The notes under the pieces are model-generated. The model saw only the letters and a list, made by a program, of their open reading frames with translations, had not been told where the DNA came from and did no database searches. Made by a program: the position numbers and the translations under genes. From Stappia sp. MMSF_3263 (GTDB lineage Bacteria > Pseudomonadota > Alphaproteobacteria > Rhizobiales > Stappiaceae), in contig NZ_JASHIK010000021.1 in NCBI RefSeq assembly GCF_030733745.1, forward strand, positions 1-64,000: 64,000 bases of DNA. Direction: 5' to 3'. Numbering within the stretch: position 1 is the first letter of the stretch; the number at the start of each line of letters is the position of its first letter. Positions 26,401 through 33,982 of the stretch are shown here, one piece after another.

Positions 26401-27237
26401 CCGGTGGTCGCGCCCGGCACTGCCGACGGCGAAGGCGGTGGCGTTGAGCACCACGGCGGGCGGCGCCTCGTCAAAGAGCGCGGCAAGGACGGCGGCGGAT
26501 TCGGCCTCCTTCAGCGAGGAGACGAAGACGGGCAGCGGGTTGACACCCTCGGTTTTCAGGGCCTCGCACAGCGCCTCGACCGGCTCGGTCGCAGCCCCTT
26601 GCATGAGTGCCCGGTAGAAGACGATGGCGGCGACGGGTGCGGCCGGGTCGGTCCATGTCGCCTTCAGGTCGGCGAGCGTCGGGCGGGAGCGGCCCGGCAG
26701 GAACAGGCCGGCGCGCGGAAGGGCGCGCGGCGGATCGGGCTCGGCCGCGCCGTCGAGCAGATGGTGGGCGTAGCACAGCAGATTGCCAAGGTTCTCCGCG
26801 CCGCCCTCGGCGAGATAGCGCCAGAGCCGCTCGACCGCTTCCAGCGGCAGCGTCGAGCGGGCGGCAAGGGCCTCGTCCCAGCGGTCATCGCCCGGCAGGA
26901 TCGCGAGATGCAGCCCCTCGCCGCGCGCCACCTCGGTCAGCCGGTCGACGCCATAGGGCCAGTATTCCGCGCCGCCGAGCAGGCGGACGATGACCAGCCG
27001 CGAGCCGGCAACCGTCGCCCCGGCATACATGTCGACCGAATAGGGATGCGACAGTGCCATCAGGTTGGCGAGGCGCAACGAGGGACCGTCCGCCCCCCGC
27101 ATGGCAGCGACACTCGCCAGCGAGGCGAGCTCGGTGTCGGCCGCCGACAGGAAGACGATGTCGGCCGGCGACTGACCGAGATCGACCGCCTCGTCACCCT
27201 GGTCGATGCGTCCGCTGCGTCCGGCGAGAATATGCAT
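23464..27237 (-). CDS. cobN: Cobaltochelatase large subunit CobN
   Basis: The 1257-residue protein is a full-length CobN, the subunit that binds hydrogenobyrinic acid a,c-diamide for ATP-dependent cobalt insertion in the aerobic pathway; it needs CobS and CobT, which are not in the window. Family landmarks include GLDTPASCAALL, YHDPDLVPPHHYFAFYIWL, VHLGKHGNLEWLPGKALALS and the C-terminal NPKWIAGVMRHGYKGAFEIA. It starts 36 bp after cobW and overlaps cobO by 4 nt. Confidence 0.96.
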   Translation of the reverse strand: MHILAGRSGRIDQGDEAVDLGQSPADIVFLSAADTELASLASVAAMRGADGPSLRLANLMALSHPYSVDMYAGATVAGSRLVIVRLLGGAEYWPYGVDRLTEVARGEGLHLAILPGDDRWDEALAARSTLPLEAVERLWRYLAEGGAENLGNLLCYAHHLLDGAAEPDPPRALPRAGLFLPGRSRPTLADLKATWTDPAAPVAAIVFYRALMQGAATEPVEALCEALKTEGVNPLPVFVSSLKEAESAAVLAALFDEAPPAVVLNATAFAVGSAGRDHRPTPLDAPGAPVLQVVFSSSSEEGWRDADQGLSIRDLAMHVVMPEVDGRILTRAVSFKEQAPRDPLTQSSTMRFVPKPDRIAFVAAQAARIARLSATPAAGRKVALILANYPNKDGRLANGVGLDTPASCAALLRALSSDGYRIDGAPEDSAALMAMISDGPTNDLASRRVRHGGAALPLADYAAHFARLPRAVREAVTARWGAPQDDPHVEEGAFRLAVTRFGNAVVGIQPARGYNIDPKATYHDPDLVPPHHYFAFYIWLREVFGIHAVVHLGKHGNLEWLPGKALALSENCFPEAVLGPVPNIYPFIVNDPGEGAQAKRRTSAVIVDHLTPPLARAESHGVAAELEVLLDEYYLAQGVDPRRLKALTRDILEAATRHGLDRDIGITGEMDEETRLARLDAHLCDLKEMQIRDGLHVLGAAPQGTLLDALLVALTRVPRGEGPAHEGITRALARDLGLEDFDPLACAYELPWTGPRPERLATLFDSPWRTCGDTVERLELLAERLVAEGRAPEGFASTAAVLEEIESRIRPAVASSGEAETAGVLAGLSGRFVAPGPSGAPTRGRPDVLPTGRNFYSVDVRAVPTETSWRIGAASAERLVERHFQEEGEYPAALVLTCWGTANMRTGGDDVAQALALIGARPKWEPGSGRVTGFDILALAELGRPRVDVTLRISGFFRDAFPHQIDLFQSAVAAIAALDEPDDANPLAARARAETARLEGEGLAPADARRRSLFRVFGSKPGAYGAGLQALIDEGIWESRADFADAFLAWGSYAYGGGASGEGARSAFETRLSQVDAVLHNQDNREHDLLDSDDYYQFEGGLAATVETLKGAAPRVWHNDHSRPERPVIRSLAEEIGRVVRGRAANPKWIAGVMRHGYKGAFEIAATVDYLFAFSATTNAVGDHHFDQLYDAYLDDETVRAFLAEANPKALEEIKARFREAVERGLWRPRRNSTRAALNIDGQGIDAPGPEERETTG

Positions 27238-27273
27238 GCCGCTACCTGTCCTGTCCTGCGGGGGGCTGCCCGG

Positions 27274-28395
27274 TCACGCGGCTAGCGCGTTGGCGAGCAG
27301 TCCCTCGACGCGAGCAAGGTCGAAGCCGGCAAGGCCGATGACGACGACGCGGCCCGGCGCGCGGGCGTCGCGGGCAAACCATGTCTCGACGCGCGGGCCG
27401 ACCGCCTGGACCATGGCCGGCGCGGCCTTGCCCTCGACGGCGACCGCGCCCTTGATGCGCAGCACGCCGGGGACCGCCATGGCGGCGGCGACACGCGCCT
27501 CCAGGTCCTTGAGCGAGGCGAGCTGCGGCAGCGCGATCACGTGGCTGGCGAACTCGTCATGGTCGTGGTCATGATGATGGTGGTGGTCGTGATCATGGTC
27601 GTGGTCATGATCGTCGTCGTGATCATGGTCGTGATCGTGATGGCTCTCGTGATGGCTTTGGCGGCCATGCATGTCCTCTTCCGAGGCGCTCATGCGTCCA
27701 AGCAGCACGTCGGCGGCCAGCACGCCCTTTTCCGCCGTGACGATCTCCACCGCCGGACGGACGCGGGCCGCCACTTCGGCGCGGACGCGGGCGAGCGTCT
27801 CGCCGTCGACAAGGTCGGCCTTGTTCAGCACAACCAGATCGGCGCAGACGAGCTGGTCCTCGAACAGTTCCTCGATCGGGCTTTCATGGTCGAGCGCCTC
27901 GTCGGCGGCGCGCTGCGCGGCCAGCGCCGCCTCGTTTCCGGTGACCCGGCCTTCGGCGACGGCAGCCGCATCGACAACCGTGACGACAGCATCGACCGTG
28001 ACCCTCGTCCTGACGCTCGGCCAGTTGAAGGCACGCACCAGCGGTTGCGGCAGGGCAAGGCCCGAAGTCTCGATGACGATGTGGTCGGGCGCTTCGTCGC
28101 GGGCGATCAGCATTTCCATGGTGGGGAGGAAATCATCGGCGACGGTGCAGCAGATGCAGCCGTTGGTCAGCTCGACCACATCATCGGCGGCGCAGTCGGG
28201 ATCGGCGCAACCGTCGACCAGCGAACCGTCAAAGCCCATGTCGCCGAACTCGTTGACGATGAGGGCGATGCGCTTGCCCTTGGCCTCGCGCAGCAGGTTG
28301 GCGAGCAGCGTCGTCTTGCCGGCTCCCAGGAAGCCGGTGACGATGGTGGCCGGGATCTTGCCGGGGGTGTTGCCCGGGGTATTGGCGGTGGTCAT
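27274..28395 (-). CDS. cobW: CobW-type metallochaperone GTPase
   Basis: The 373-residue COG0523 GTPase has Walker A GFLGAGKT (residues 21-28), the metal-binding C80-I-C82-C83 motif, a GTP-specificity NKAD motif and the C-terminal CobW domain. CobW is thought to supply cobalt to the CobN chelatase. A striking His/Asp-rich stretch of about 35 residues, encoded at 27550-27660, sits between the GTPase and C-terminal domains and probably binds metal. The ATG at 28395 overlaps the cobU stop by 4 nt. Confidence 0.93.
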   Translation of the reverse strand: MTTANTPGNTPGKIPATIVTGFLGAGKTTLLANLLREAKGKRIALIVNEFGDMGFDGSLVDGCADPDCAADDVVELTNGCICCTVADDFLPTMEMLIARDEAPDHIVIETSGLALPQPLVRAFNWPSVRTRVTVDAVVTVVDAAAVAEGRVTGNEAALAAQRAADEALDHESPIEELFEDQLVCADLVVLNKADLVDGETLARVRAEVAARVRPAVEIVTAEKGVLAADVLLGRMSASEEDMHGRQSHHESHHDHDHDHDDDHDHDHDHDHHHHHDHDHDEFASHVIALPQLASLKDLEARVAAAMAVPGVLRIKGAVAVEGKAAPAMVQAVGPRVETWFARDARAPGRVVVIGLAGFDLARVEGLLANALAA

Positions 28396-28946
28396 AGACG
28401 GATCTCCGGTTGCGCAGGAGCGGGTTTGAGAACGAGCGGCAGGCCGGCGGCGACGAGCACGACGGCATCCGCGATTTGGGCAATATGACGGTTGAGGCGG
28501 CCCTGTTCGTCGCGAAAGCGGCGCGCGAGCGCGTTTTCCGGCACGATGCCCGAACCGACCTCGTTGGTGACGAGAACGACCGGACCGGCGGCGGAGCGCA
28601 GCGCATCGGCAAGACGGTCCGTTTCGGCCGGAATGTCGGCCTCGGCAAAGAGCAGGTTGGACAGCCAAAGGGTCAGACAGTCGACGAGAACGGCCCGTGC
28701 GGGCCCTGCTTCGCGGCCAATCACGGCGGCGATGTCGCGCGGTTCCTCGATGGTGGTCCAGCCCTCACCCCGCTGCTCGCGGTGGCGGGCGATGCGGGCG
28801 CTCATCTCGGCATCGAACGCGGCGCAGGTGGCGACATAGACGGGATCGCGGGAGCTGGCCGCGACCAGTCGCTCCGCATGCAGGCTCTTGCCGGAGCGGG
28901 CGCCGCCGGTGACGAGCACGGTGCGGGGGGAATGAGCGGCGCTCAC
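28392..28946 (-). CDS. cobU: Adenosylcobinamide kinase / guanylyltransferase
   Basis: The roughly 184-residue bifunctional CobU/CobP enzyme phosphorylates adenosylcobinamide and adds GMP. A P-loop VTGGARSGKS lies near the N-terminus, with RHREQRGEGWTTIEEP (which carries the histidine that takes GMP) and DCLTLWLSNLL after it. I set the start at the GTG at 28946; no clear Shine-Dalgarno site is visible, so this start is tentative. It is the first gene after the cobalamin riboswitch and so the operon leader. Confidence 0.9.
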   Translation of the reverse strand: MSAAHSPRTVLVTGGARSGKSLHAERLVAASSRDPVYVATCAAFDAEMSARIARHREQRGEGWTTIEEPRDIAAVIGREAGPARAVLVDCLTLWLSNLLFAEADIPAETDRLADALRSAAGPVVLVTNEVGSGIVPENALARRFRDEQGRLNRHIAQIADAVVLVAAGLPLVLKPAPAQPEIRL

Positions 28947-29092
28947 GGCGTGCGTCCGCGACTGTCCACGTCGCAACAGATGCGGGAGCGGTTTACGGCG
29001 CCTGCGCGACACCGGCCCTTGAGAGGGACCTGGCCCTTGAAAGGGATCATCTGGCCTCCTGCCGTCCACCCGACGGCGCGTGACGTTTCGGG

Positions 29093-29114
29093 CCGGAACC
29101 CGCACGGGTTCCGG
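29093..29114 (-). other. Perfect hairpin next to the riboswitch
   Basis: CCGGAACCCG and CGGGTTCCGG form a perfect 10-bp stem with a 2-nt spacer (CA), a few bases after the B12 box on the minus strand. No U-run follows, so a simple intrinsic terminator is unlikely. It could be part of the expression platform or the closing stem of the aptamer region. Confidence 0.5.
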
Positions 29115-29285
29115 ATGGTCCGGCTCGTCTCCTGGCTCGCGGGTCAAAGCCTTGCTCCTGCCCTTCCCGGCCCCTGAAAGGGCCAGTGGTTTTCGCAGGA
29201 AGGCTCGCCGCTCACAGTTGCGGGGGCAGCTGCGGATTCGGGATCCCGAGTTGGGTCCTCCCCCACCGCATTCCGAATTTCCCCT
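29105..29285 (-). ncRNA. Cobalamin riboswitch
   Basis: Read on the minus strand, the leader holds the conserved blocks in the right order: GGAAT-x2-GGTG (29264-29274), CCCGCAACTGT (29214-29224), CCACTGGCCC...GGGCCGGGAAGG, and the B12 box GAGCCAGGAGAC (29127-29138). The aptamer lies about 160-180 nt ahead of cobU. Binding of adenosylcobalamin should reduce expression of cobU, cobW, cobN, cobO and the genes after them. I cannot tell from the sequence whether control is at transcription or translation. Confidence 0.92.
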
Positions 29286-29488
29286 CTTCCTCGGGCTTCG
29301 CCCGTCGAAGAGGACCGGACGTCCTTCTTAACGCGGCAGCCGGCTCACAACAAGCGCAAGCACGAACGACAACGTGCGGCACGCGCGGCGGTTGAAAGAG
29401 CTCCCGCACCATCGCCCCGCGGTCCGCCCGGCAACGGCGCGCGCCGCGGCGCAAGGCGCTCTTGTGGAAAAGTTTTGCGACAAAGTGC
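29286..29488. other. Spacer between riboswitch and tRNA promoter
   Basis: This GC-rich stretch has no credible gene. It must contain the minus-strand promoter of the cob operon, but I could not pick a convincing -35/-10 pair. Short inverted repeats such as GGGCTTCGCCC near 29297 are present. Confidence 0.5.
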
Positions 29489-29517
29489 TTGGCAAGGGTA
29501 GGATGCGTTTGCTATAC
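29489..29517 (+). promoter_or_regulatory. Sigma-70-type promoter of tRNA-Asn
   Basis: TTGGCA (29489-29494) and CTATAC (29512-29517) are separated by exactly 17 bp and lie 42 bp ahead of the tRNA 5' end, which fits a housekeeping promoter. Confidence 0.75.
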
Positions 29518-29559
29518 GCCTCGCACCGACGCGATGGATGCCATCGCATCGCTACGTGA

Positions 29560-29634
29560 TCCCCGGTAGCTCAGTGGTAGAGCAAGCGGCTGTTAACCGC
29601 TTGGTCGCTGGTTCGAATCCGGCCCGGGGAGCCA
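29560..29634 (+). tRNA. tRNA-Asn (GTT)
   Basis: The cloverleaf is complete. The acceptor stem pairs TCCCCGG (29560-29566) with CCGGGGA (29624-29630), and G29631 is the discriminator. The anticodon loop CTGTTAA gives anticodon GTT between AGCGG and CCGCT, and the T arm contains GGTTCGAATCC. CCA (29632-29634) is encoded. A T-rich run follows shortly after and may end transcription. Confidence 0.96.
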
Positions 29635-29685
29635 CCGCCTTTTCTACGCTGCGAAACGAAGCAACGCGACACGGTACGCGGCTAT

Positions 29686-30291
29686 TCATACAGACTTCGG
29701 TGTCGAGTGGCGCTTCACGAGATCATTCGAGACAGTGTCGATGATTTCACCGGAAAGTGCCGGATCGGGCACCACGCGGGATAGGACAACCGATCCTATC
29801 ATCTCTGCGAGAGCGGCGATCGCTCCACTCCGCTTAGCAATCGGGTCTCCTCCTGGCACGAGCGCGGTGAGAAGCTGGATATAGTTACTGACGATGCTGC
29901 CGAAGAACTCCCGCAGCGCCGGATCGTCGTGCCGGGCCGCGTCGGCAGCCAGCGACGCGAGGCTACACCCGTGTCCCGGGTCATCCCGGTGATAATCCGA
30001 AACGTAGTGGCGCACGAGCGTCTGCAGCGGATCATCACTAGCAGCAAGACGGCGCGCCAGGTCCTCGCTCATATCGTCATAGGCCCGCTTGACGGCTTGA
30101 ACGACGAGGTCGTCCTTCGACTTGAACTGCCGGTAGAAGCCTCCGTGGGTGAGCCCGGCCGCTTTCATTAAGTCGACCACGCCAATCCCGTCGAACCCTC
30201 GTTCGCGGAAGAGCCTTGCGGCGGTGTCAATTACCCGCTCGCGATTCTGCTCGACCGTTTCCTTGCTCACTTTCACGACCGCATTCCTCAT
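29686..30291 (-). CDS. TetR family transcriptional regulator
   Basis: The 201-residue protein has a TetR DNA-binding domain (RVIDTAARLFRERGFDGIGVVDLMKAAGLTHGGFYRQFKSKDDL, residues 19-62) and a variable ligand-binding C-terminal domain with HDDPALREFFGSIVSNYIQLLTALVPGG. It is divergent from the SDR gene at 30447. Two inverted repeats in the gap overlap the SDR promoter, so it most likely represses the SDR-hydrolase-YciI-SDR operon. The inducer is unknown, perhaps a reactive or xenobiotic carbonyl compound. Confidence 0.88.
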   Translation of the reverse strand: MRNAVVKVSKETVEQNRERVIDTAARLFRERGFDGIGVVDLMKAAGLTHGGFYRQFKSKDDLVVQAVKRAYDDMSEDLARRLAASDDPLQTLVRHYVSDYHRDDPGHGCSLASLAADAARHDDPALREFFGSIVSNYIQLLTALVPGGDPIAKRSGAIAALAEMIGSVVLSRVVPDPALSGEIIDTVSNDLVKRHSTPKSV

Positions 30292-30365
30292 TTAATGATG
30301 ATGACCGACATATAAGCCGGGTGTGACTCCTTTCGCCAGATCAGGTGTCCGTCCCAAAATGGCGC

Positions 30366-30419
30366 TTGACAATGATTACGACCATAATCATATATCTCAA
30401 TGATGTCGAACATAATCAT
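30366..30419 (+). promoter_or_regulatory. Promoter with two TetR-type operators
   Basis: A TTGACA -35 (30366-30371) is followed after 17 bp by CATATA (30389-30394). The inverted repeat ATGATTA-N6-TAATCAT (30372-30391) fills the space between them, and a second, slightly degenerate copy (ATGATGT-N6-TAATCAT, 30400-30419) starts 28 bp later. The placement suggests tight repression by the divergent TetR protein. Confidence 0.72.
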
Positions 30420-30446
30420 TATAGTTCATTGAAGAAGGAATTCGAA

Positions 30447-31280
30447 ATGGCCCAGGGTCAATCGCGCGCGACGAATGAAAAGGTCGCCCTTATCACTGGG
30501 GCATCCGGCGGAATTGGACTGGCAGCGGGGCAGGCCCTCATTCGCGCGGGGTATCGGGTGTTCGGCACCAGCCGCCACGCGACGCCTGGCGAGACGCGTC
30601 AGGGCATTCAGATGGTCCGGTGTGACGTGACCAATGCCGAGTCCGTCAAGCAGGTGGTCGCAGACGTGGTCGCGGCTGCAGGTCGCATCGATGTGCTGGT
30701 CAACAATGCCGGCCGCAGCCTGATCGGCGCCGCCGAGGAATCATCGCTGGAGCAGGCGCAAAGCCTGTTCGACATCAATGTCTACGGCATGCTGCGGACG
30801 ACTCGTGCGGTCTTGCCCACCATGCGCAGCCAGCGCAGCGGCCGTATCATCAACATCAGCTCGGTGGCCGGCTTTCTGCCCGGTCCTTACACCGCGCTCT
30901 ACAACGCCACGAAGCACGCCGTCGAAGGCTATTCCGAGTCCCTCGATCACGAGCTTCGTTCGTTCGGAATCCGTGTGTCTTTGATCGAACCCGTCTTCAC
31001 CCGCACCGCGCTGGAAGAGCATGGGGAAAAGCCGGACCAGATTCTGAGCGTCTACGACAAGGGCCGCGCCGCAGCGATTTCGACGTGGCGCAATGGCATC
31101 GCCAATGGCGATCCGGTCGAAGCCGTCGCGGACAAGGTGGTGCAGGCGGCCACGGATAAAGAGCCAAGCATCCGCTACACGCCTGGCAAAATGGCTGGCC
31201 GCCTCCGTCTCATGCGGCGGTTCGTGCCGGAGAAGATGTTCGAAAAAAGCTTCCGCAAGCAGATGGGCGTGGTCGACTAA
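30447..31280 (+). CDS. Short-chain dehydrogenase/reductase (oxidoreductase)
   Basis: The 277-residue classical SDR has the nucleotide motif TGASGGIG (residues 17-24), NNAGRS, the catalytic serine in INISSVAG and YNATK. Its C-terminus is long and basic. The reaction is an NAD(P)-linked oxidation or reduction of an unknown substrate. I use the ATG at 30447, preceded by GAAGGAA; a longer in-frame start at 30345 would read through both operators. It is the first gene of the TetR-controlled set. Confidence 0.87.
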   Translation: MAQGQSRATNEKVALITGASGGIGLAAGQALIRAGYRVFGTSRHATPGETRQGIQMVRCDVTNAESVKQVVADVVAAAGRIDVLVNNAGRSLIGAAEESSLEQAQSLFDINVYGMLRTTRAVLPTMRSQRSGRIINISSVAGFLPGPYTALYNATKHAVEGYSESLDHELRSFGIRVSLIEPVFTRTALEEHGEKPDQILSVYDKGRAAAISTWRNGIANGDPVEAVADKVVQAATDKEPSIRYTPGKMAGRLRLMRRFVPEKMFEKSFRKQMGVVD

Positions 31281-31378
31281 GCGGTCGACCGCCCCCGCCT
31301 GGCTTTCAAGGCTGCGACATGACCGCCCACGCAGCCAGATGCCCCTCCCGCAAACCTTTTCCTCCAGGAGATTTAGAA

Positions 31379-32353
31379 ATGCCGCAGGACACAGTTCAAA
31401 AGACCCGCGCGCTGCTCGCCAATCCGGGCCGCCGCCAAGCAATGATCGCAAGCGTCGCGGCGCTCACCGCGCTTTCATTGCCCGCGCCGATACGAGCGCA
31501 AACGGTGACATCCTCAAGCGTGGCCACGCGCTTTGTCGATGTTGATGGGCGCAGGCTCGCCTATCGTTCGGTCGGCGAAGGCAAGCCTATCGTGTTGGCC
31601 CACCGCTTCCGGGGCGTCCTGGGGCTTTGGGATCCAGCCTTCATCGACGCCTTGGCGGCCCAGGGCTTTCAGGTCGTCACCTTCGACCATTCCGGCTTTG
31701 GCCTCTCGACCGGCCAGAGGTCGTACAATCCCACCTCTCTGGTGAAGGACGCCAAGGATTTGATCGACGCCTTGGGCCTCAGGGATGTCGTGATTGGCGG
31801 CTGGTCCTTCGGTGCGATTGTGGCGGAAATCTATGTGGCGATGTTCGGACCCACGGTCAGCCACGCGGTGCTGATCGCAGGCACGCCGCCGGGGCCGCTC
31901 GTCAAACCCGGGCAACAGCGCTTCTACGACCTGGCGGCGCAGGATCACGCGACCCTCGAGCAGTACACCGGCATGTTCTTCGATCCGGATGACGCGGCCA
32001 GCCGCGCCGCGTCGAAGCGCTCGTTCGATCGGATCTATTCCAGCGCGAACGTCCGTAGCCCGGACATTCCGGCCGATTGGGCGATCGCGCAGGTTCCTCG
32101 CACCCCGCCGAATCCGGTGTTTCCGTCCAACGATGTGCTGAATGCGTTGAAAAACACCAACGTTCCCATTCTGCACTTGAATGGCGACCGTGACCTCTCG
32201 TTCCCCGTCGAGAACTGGTACGCGCTGAACGGGCAGTTCCCGACCCTTAGCTTAATCACCTACCCCCGAGCCGGACACGCAGCACACTTTCAATATCCCG
32301 AACTCGCTGCGACTCACATCGCCGCCTTCATCCGCGACACGAAGAAAATCTGA
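31379..32353 (+). CDS. Exported alpha/beta hydrolase
   Basis: The 324-residue protein begins with a twin-arginine-like leader (NPGRRQAMIASVAALTALSL, cut near IRAQ), so it is probably periplasmic. The alpha/beta hydrolase nucleophile elbow GWSFGA and the late histidine in AGHAAHF are present; the usual HG oxyanion motif is HRFRG here. AGGAG (31366-31370) lies 8 nt before the chosen ATG. Between two SDR genes it probably hydrolyses an ester or lactone in a small detoxification pathway. Confidence 0.82.
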   Translation: MPQDTVQKTRALLANPGRRQAMIASVAALTALSLPAPIRAQTVTSSSVATRFVDVDGRRLAYRSVGEGKPIVLAHRFRGVLGLWDPAFIDALAAQGFQVVTFDHSGFGLSTGQRSYNPTSLVKDAKDLIDALGLRDVVIGGWSFGAIVAEIYVAMFGPTVSHAVLIAGTPPGPLVKPGQQRFYDLAAQDHATLEQYTGMFFDPDDAASRAASKRSFDRIYSSANVRSPDIPADWAIAQVPRTPPNPVFPSNDVLNALKNTNVPILHLNGDRDLSFPVENWYALNGQFPTLSLITYPRAGHAAHFQYPELAATHIAAFIRDTKKI

Positions 32354-32430
32354 CGCTGCGGGCATTGGGCAACCCACCCGCTAAGCCGACCTTCGCTCGT
32401 CCAAACGCTACCCAGTCATAGGAGTGATCC

Positions 32431-32727
32431 ATGAAATACTACCTCTGCAAATACATTCCCCCGCGCGAAGATTTCCTGCCGACGATGACGGACCAGGAGA
32501 AGCAATGGATGGCCCAGCACGGTGCTTTTCTGGACGATCTGCTCAGCAAGGGGACCGTCGTCGCCCATGGCCCCGTCATGGATCCGAACGGAGGTTATGG
32601 CGTCTCGCTCTACCGGATCGCCGACGACCAGGACATCGAGGCCTTCACCTCGCAAGACCCGATCGTGAAGAATGGCGCCGGCCACTACGAGCATCATCCG
32701 ATGCTTCATCTGAAGGCGCGGGACTGA
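32431..32727 (+). CDS. YciI family protein
   Basis: The 98-residue protein has the YciI-like ferredoxin fold pattern: an N-terminal strand (YYLCKYIPPR), MAQHGAFLDDLLSKGTVVAHGPV with the conserved histidine, and a late DPIVKNGAGHYE segment with the usual aspartate. Many family members are small dehydrochlorinase-like enzymes or have no known function. It sits 77 bp after the hydrolase gene and 76 bp before the second SDR gene on the same strand. Confidence 0.82.
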   Translation: MKYYLCKYIPPREDFLPTMTDQEKQWMAQHGAFLDDLLSKGTVVAHGPVMDPNGGYGVSLYRIADDQDIEAFTSQDPIVKNGAGHYEHHPMLHLKARD

Positions 32728-32803
32728 CGCCCGCCTCGACCAATTTAACCTCAATACTCAACAAAGGCTTCGAGCTGTCCGCAGTTCGATGTGGAGAATA
32801 GCT

Positions 32804-33577
32804 ATGTCCACCGCACTCATCACCGGCGCTTCTAGCGGCATCGGCGCCGTCTATGCGCGCCGCCTGGCCGCCCGCGGCCATGATCTGGTCATCGTCGCCC
32901 GCGCAACCGACCGGCTGAACACGCTCGCCGAGGAGCTGCGCGCCGCCCATGGCGTCGCAATCGAAGTTATCACCGCCGATCTCACCGACGGAGCCGAACT
33001 CGAACCCGTCCTCGAGCGCCTGCGCTCCGATCCGCCGATCGACATTCTCGTCAACAATGCCGGCGCGGGCCTGCTTGGAAATTTCGCGACCGCGAATCCC
33101 GACGAGATGTACAAGCTGCTGCGCCTGAACGTCCTCGCGCCGACCTTGCTCACCTCCGCCGTGATCGGCGGCATGGTCGAGCGCGGCAGCGGTTCGATCA
33201 TCAATGTCGCGTCGGTGCTGGCGCTTCTGCCCGAATATTCCGCCGGCATCTACGCGGCGACCAAGTCCTATGTGCTGACGCTGTCGCAGAGCCTCGCGGC
33301 CGAGGTCAATTCGAAGGGCGTTTATGTGCAGGCGGTGCTCCCCGCGGCCACGCGCACGGAAATCTACGATCGCGCAGGCGGCGACATCAGCAAGGTTCCA
33401 GACGTCATGGAGGTCGACGACCTGGTCGATGCGGCGCTCGTCGGGTTCGACCGGAAGGAACTGGTGACGATCCCGCCGGTGCCCGACGTCGCGGCGTGGG
33501 ATTCCTTTGAGCAGGCGCGCGGCGTTTTGGCGTCAGGTTTCAGCAACTCCAAACCAGCCGCGCGCTATCGAGGCTGA
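32804..33577 (+). CDS. Short-chain dehydrogenase/reductase
   Basis: The 257-residue SDR has TGASSGIG (residues 7-14), NNAGAG, the catalytic serine in INVASV and YAATK. It belongs to the DltE-like group of classical SDRs (LITGASSGIGAVYARRLAARGHDLVIVAR). It is the last gene of the putative TetR-controlled operon and overlaps the end of the convergent AbiEi-like remnant by 13 bp. The substrate is unknown. Confidence 0.86.
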   Translation: MSTALITGASSGIGAVYARRLAARGHDLVIVARATDRLNTLAEELRAAHGVAIEVITADLTDGAELEPVLERLRSDPPIDILVNNAGAGLLGNFATANPDEMYKLLRLNVLAPTLLTSAVIGGMVERGSGSIINVASVLALLPEYSAGIYAATKSYVLTLSQSLAAEVNSKGVYVQAVLPAATRTEIYDRAGGDISKVPDVMEVDDLVDAALVGFDRKELVTIPPVPDVAAWDSFEQARGVLASGFSNSKPAARYRG

Positions 33578-33798
33578 AGCGCATGGCCGGCCCCATAGAT
33601 TCCGTGGCCAATTCTTATAAGCAGGCCCTCTTCACACATGCGGGCCAGGTAGCAGCGAGGGACGCCGATGTTCGTCAGGTCGCGCGTCCGCACCACGCCG
33701 CGCTCGTTCGCCAAGGCGACGGCTCGGTCCCTCAGCGAGGGTTTTGGGCCGCCGGCGAAGCGTAGCGCTTCTGCGCGATCCCGGTCTCGCTTGCGCAT
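33565..33798 (-). pseudogene. AbiEi-like winged-helix remnant
   Basis: A 77-residue open frame contains LRDRAVALANERGVVRTRDLTNIGVPRCYLARMCEEGLLIRIGHGIYG, which matches the N-terminal winged-helix domain of AbiEi-type antitoxins and related regulators. Those proteins usually have a further 100-200 residues after the GIYG turn; here a stop follows nine residues later. No toxin gene lies nearby. It therefore looks like a decayed fragment left at the edge of an acquired segment. The frame stays open upstream to 34044 but that extension overlaps another gene and shows no family pattern. Confidence 0.6.
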
Positions 33799-33982
33799 TT
33801 TGGGCAGCTCTGGCGTAGTTGGGAGTAGGGAAATCGAGAACTCGTAGTTCGCGTCTTCGCCGACCCCGGCGAGCCACTCCTTCTTTCTCTTCCCCCTCCC
33901 GACAGCCTGAACGCCTCCCTCGCCTCCCGCAGGGCACGGGTCCTTTCGTTCGGCGCCCGTCCCCCGCCTGTTGCGCCCATTC

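Noticed and set aside
27550-27660. Short repeated GTGGTCGTGATCATG-like units that look like a repeat array.
   Set aside because: They encode the His/Asp-rich stretch of CobW in frame and have no spacers, so they are not a CRISPR array or an intergenic repeat.
30345-30446. A longer start for the SDR gene at 30345.
   Set aside because: It would translate the promoter and both TetR-type operators; the ATG at 30447 has a ribosome site and the family-typical start.
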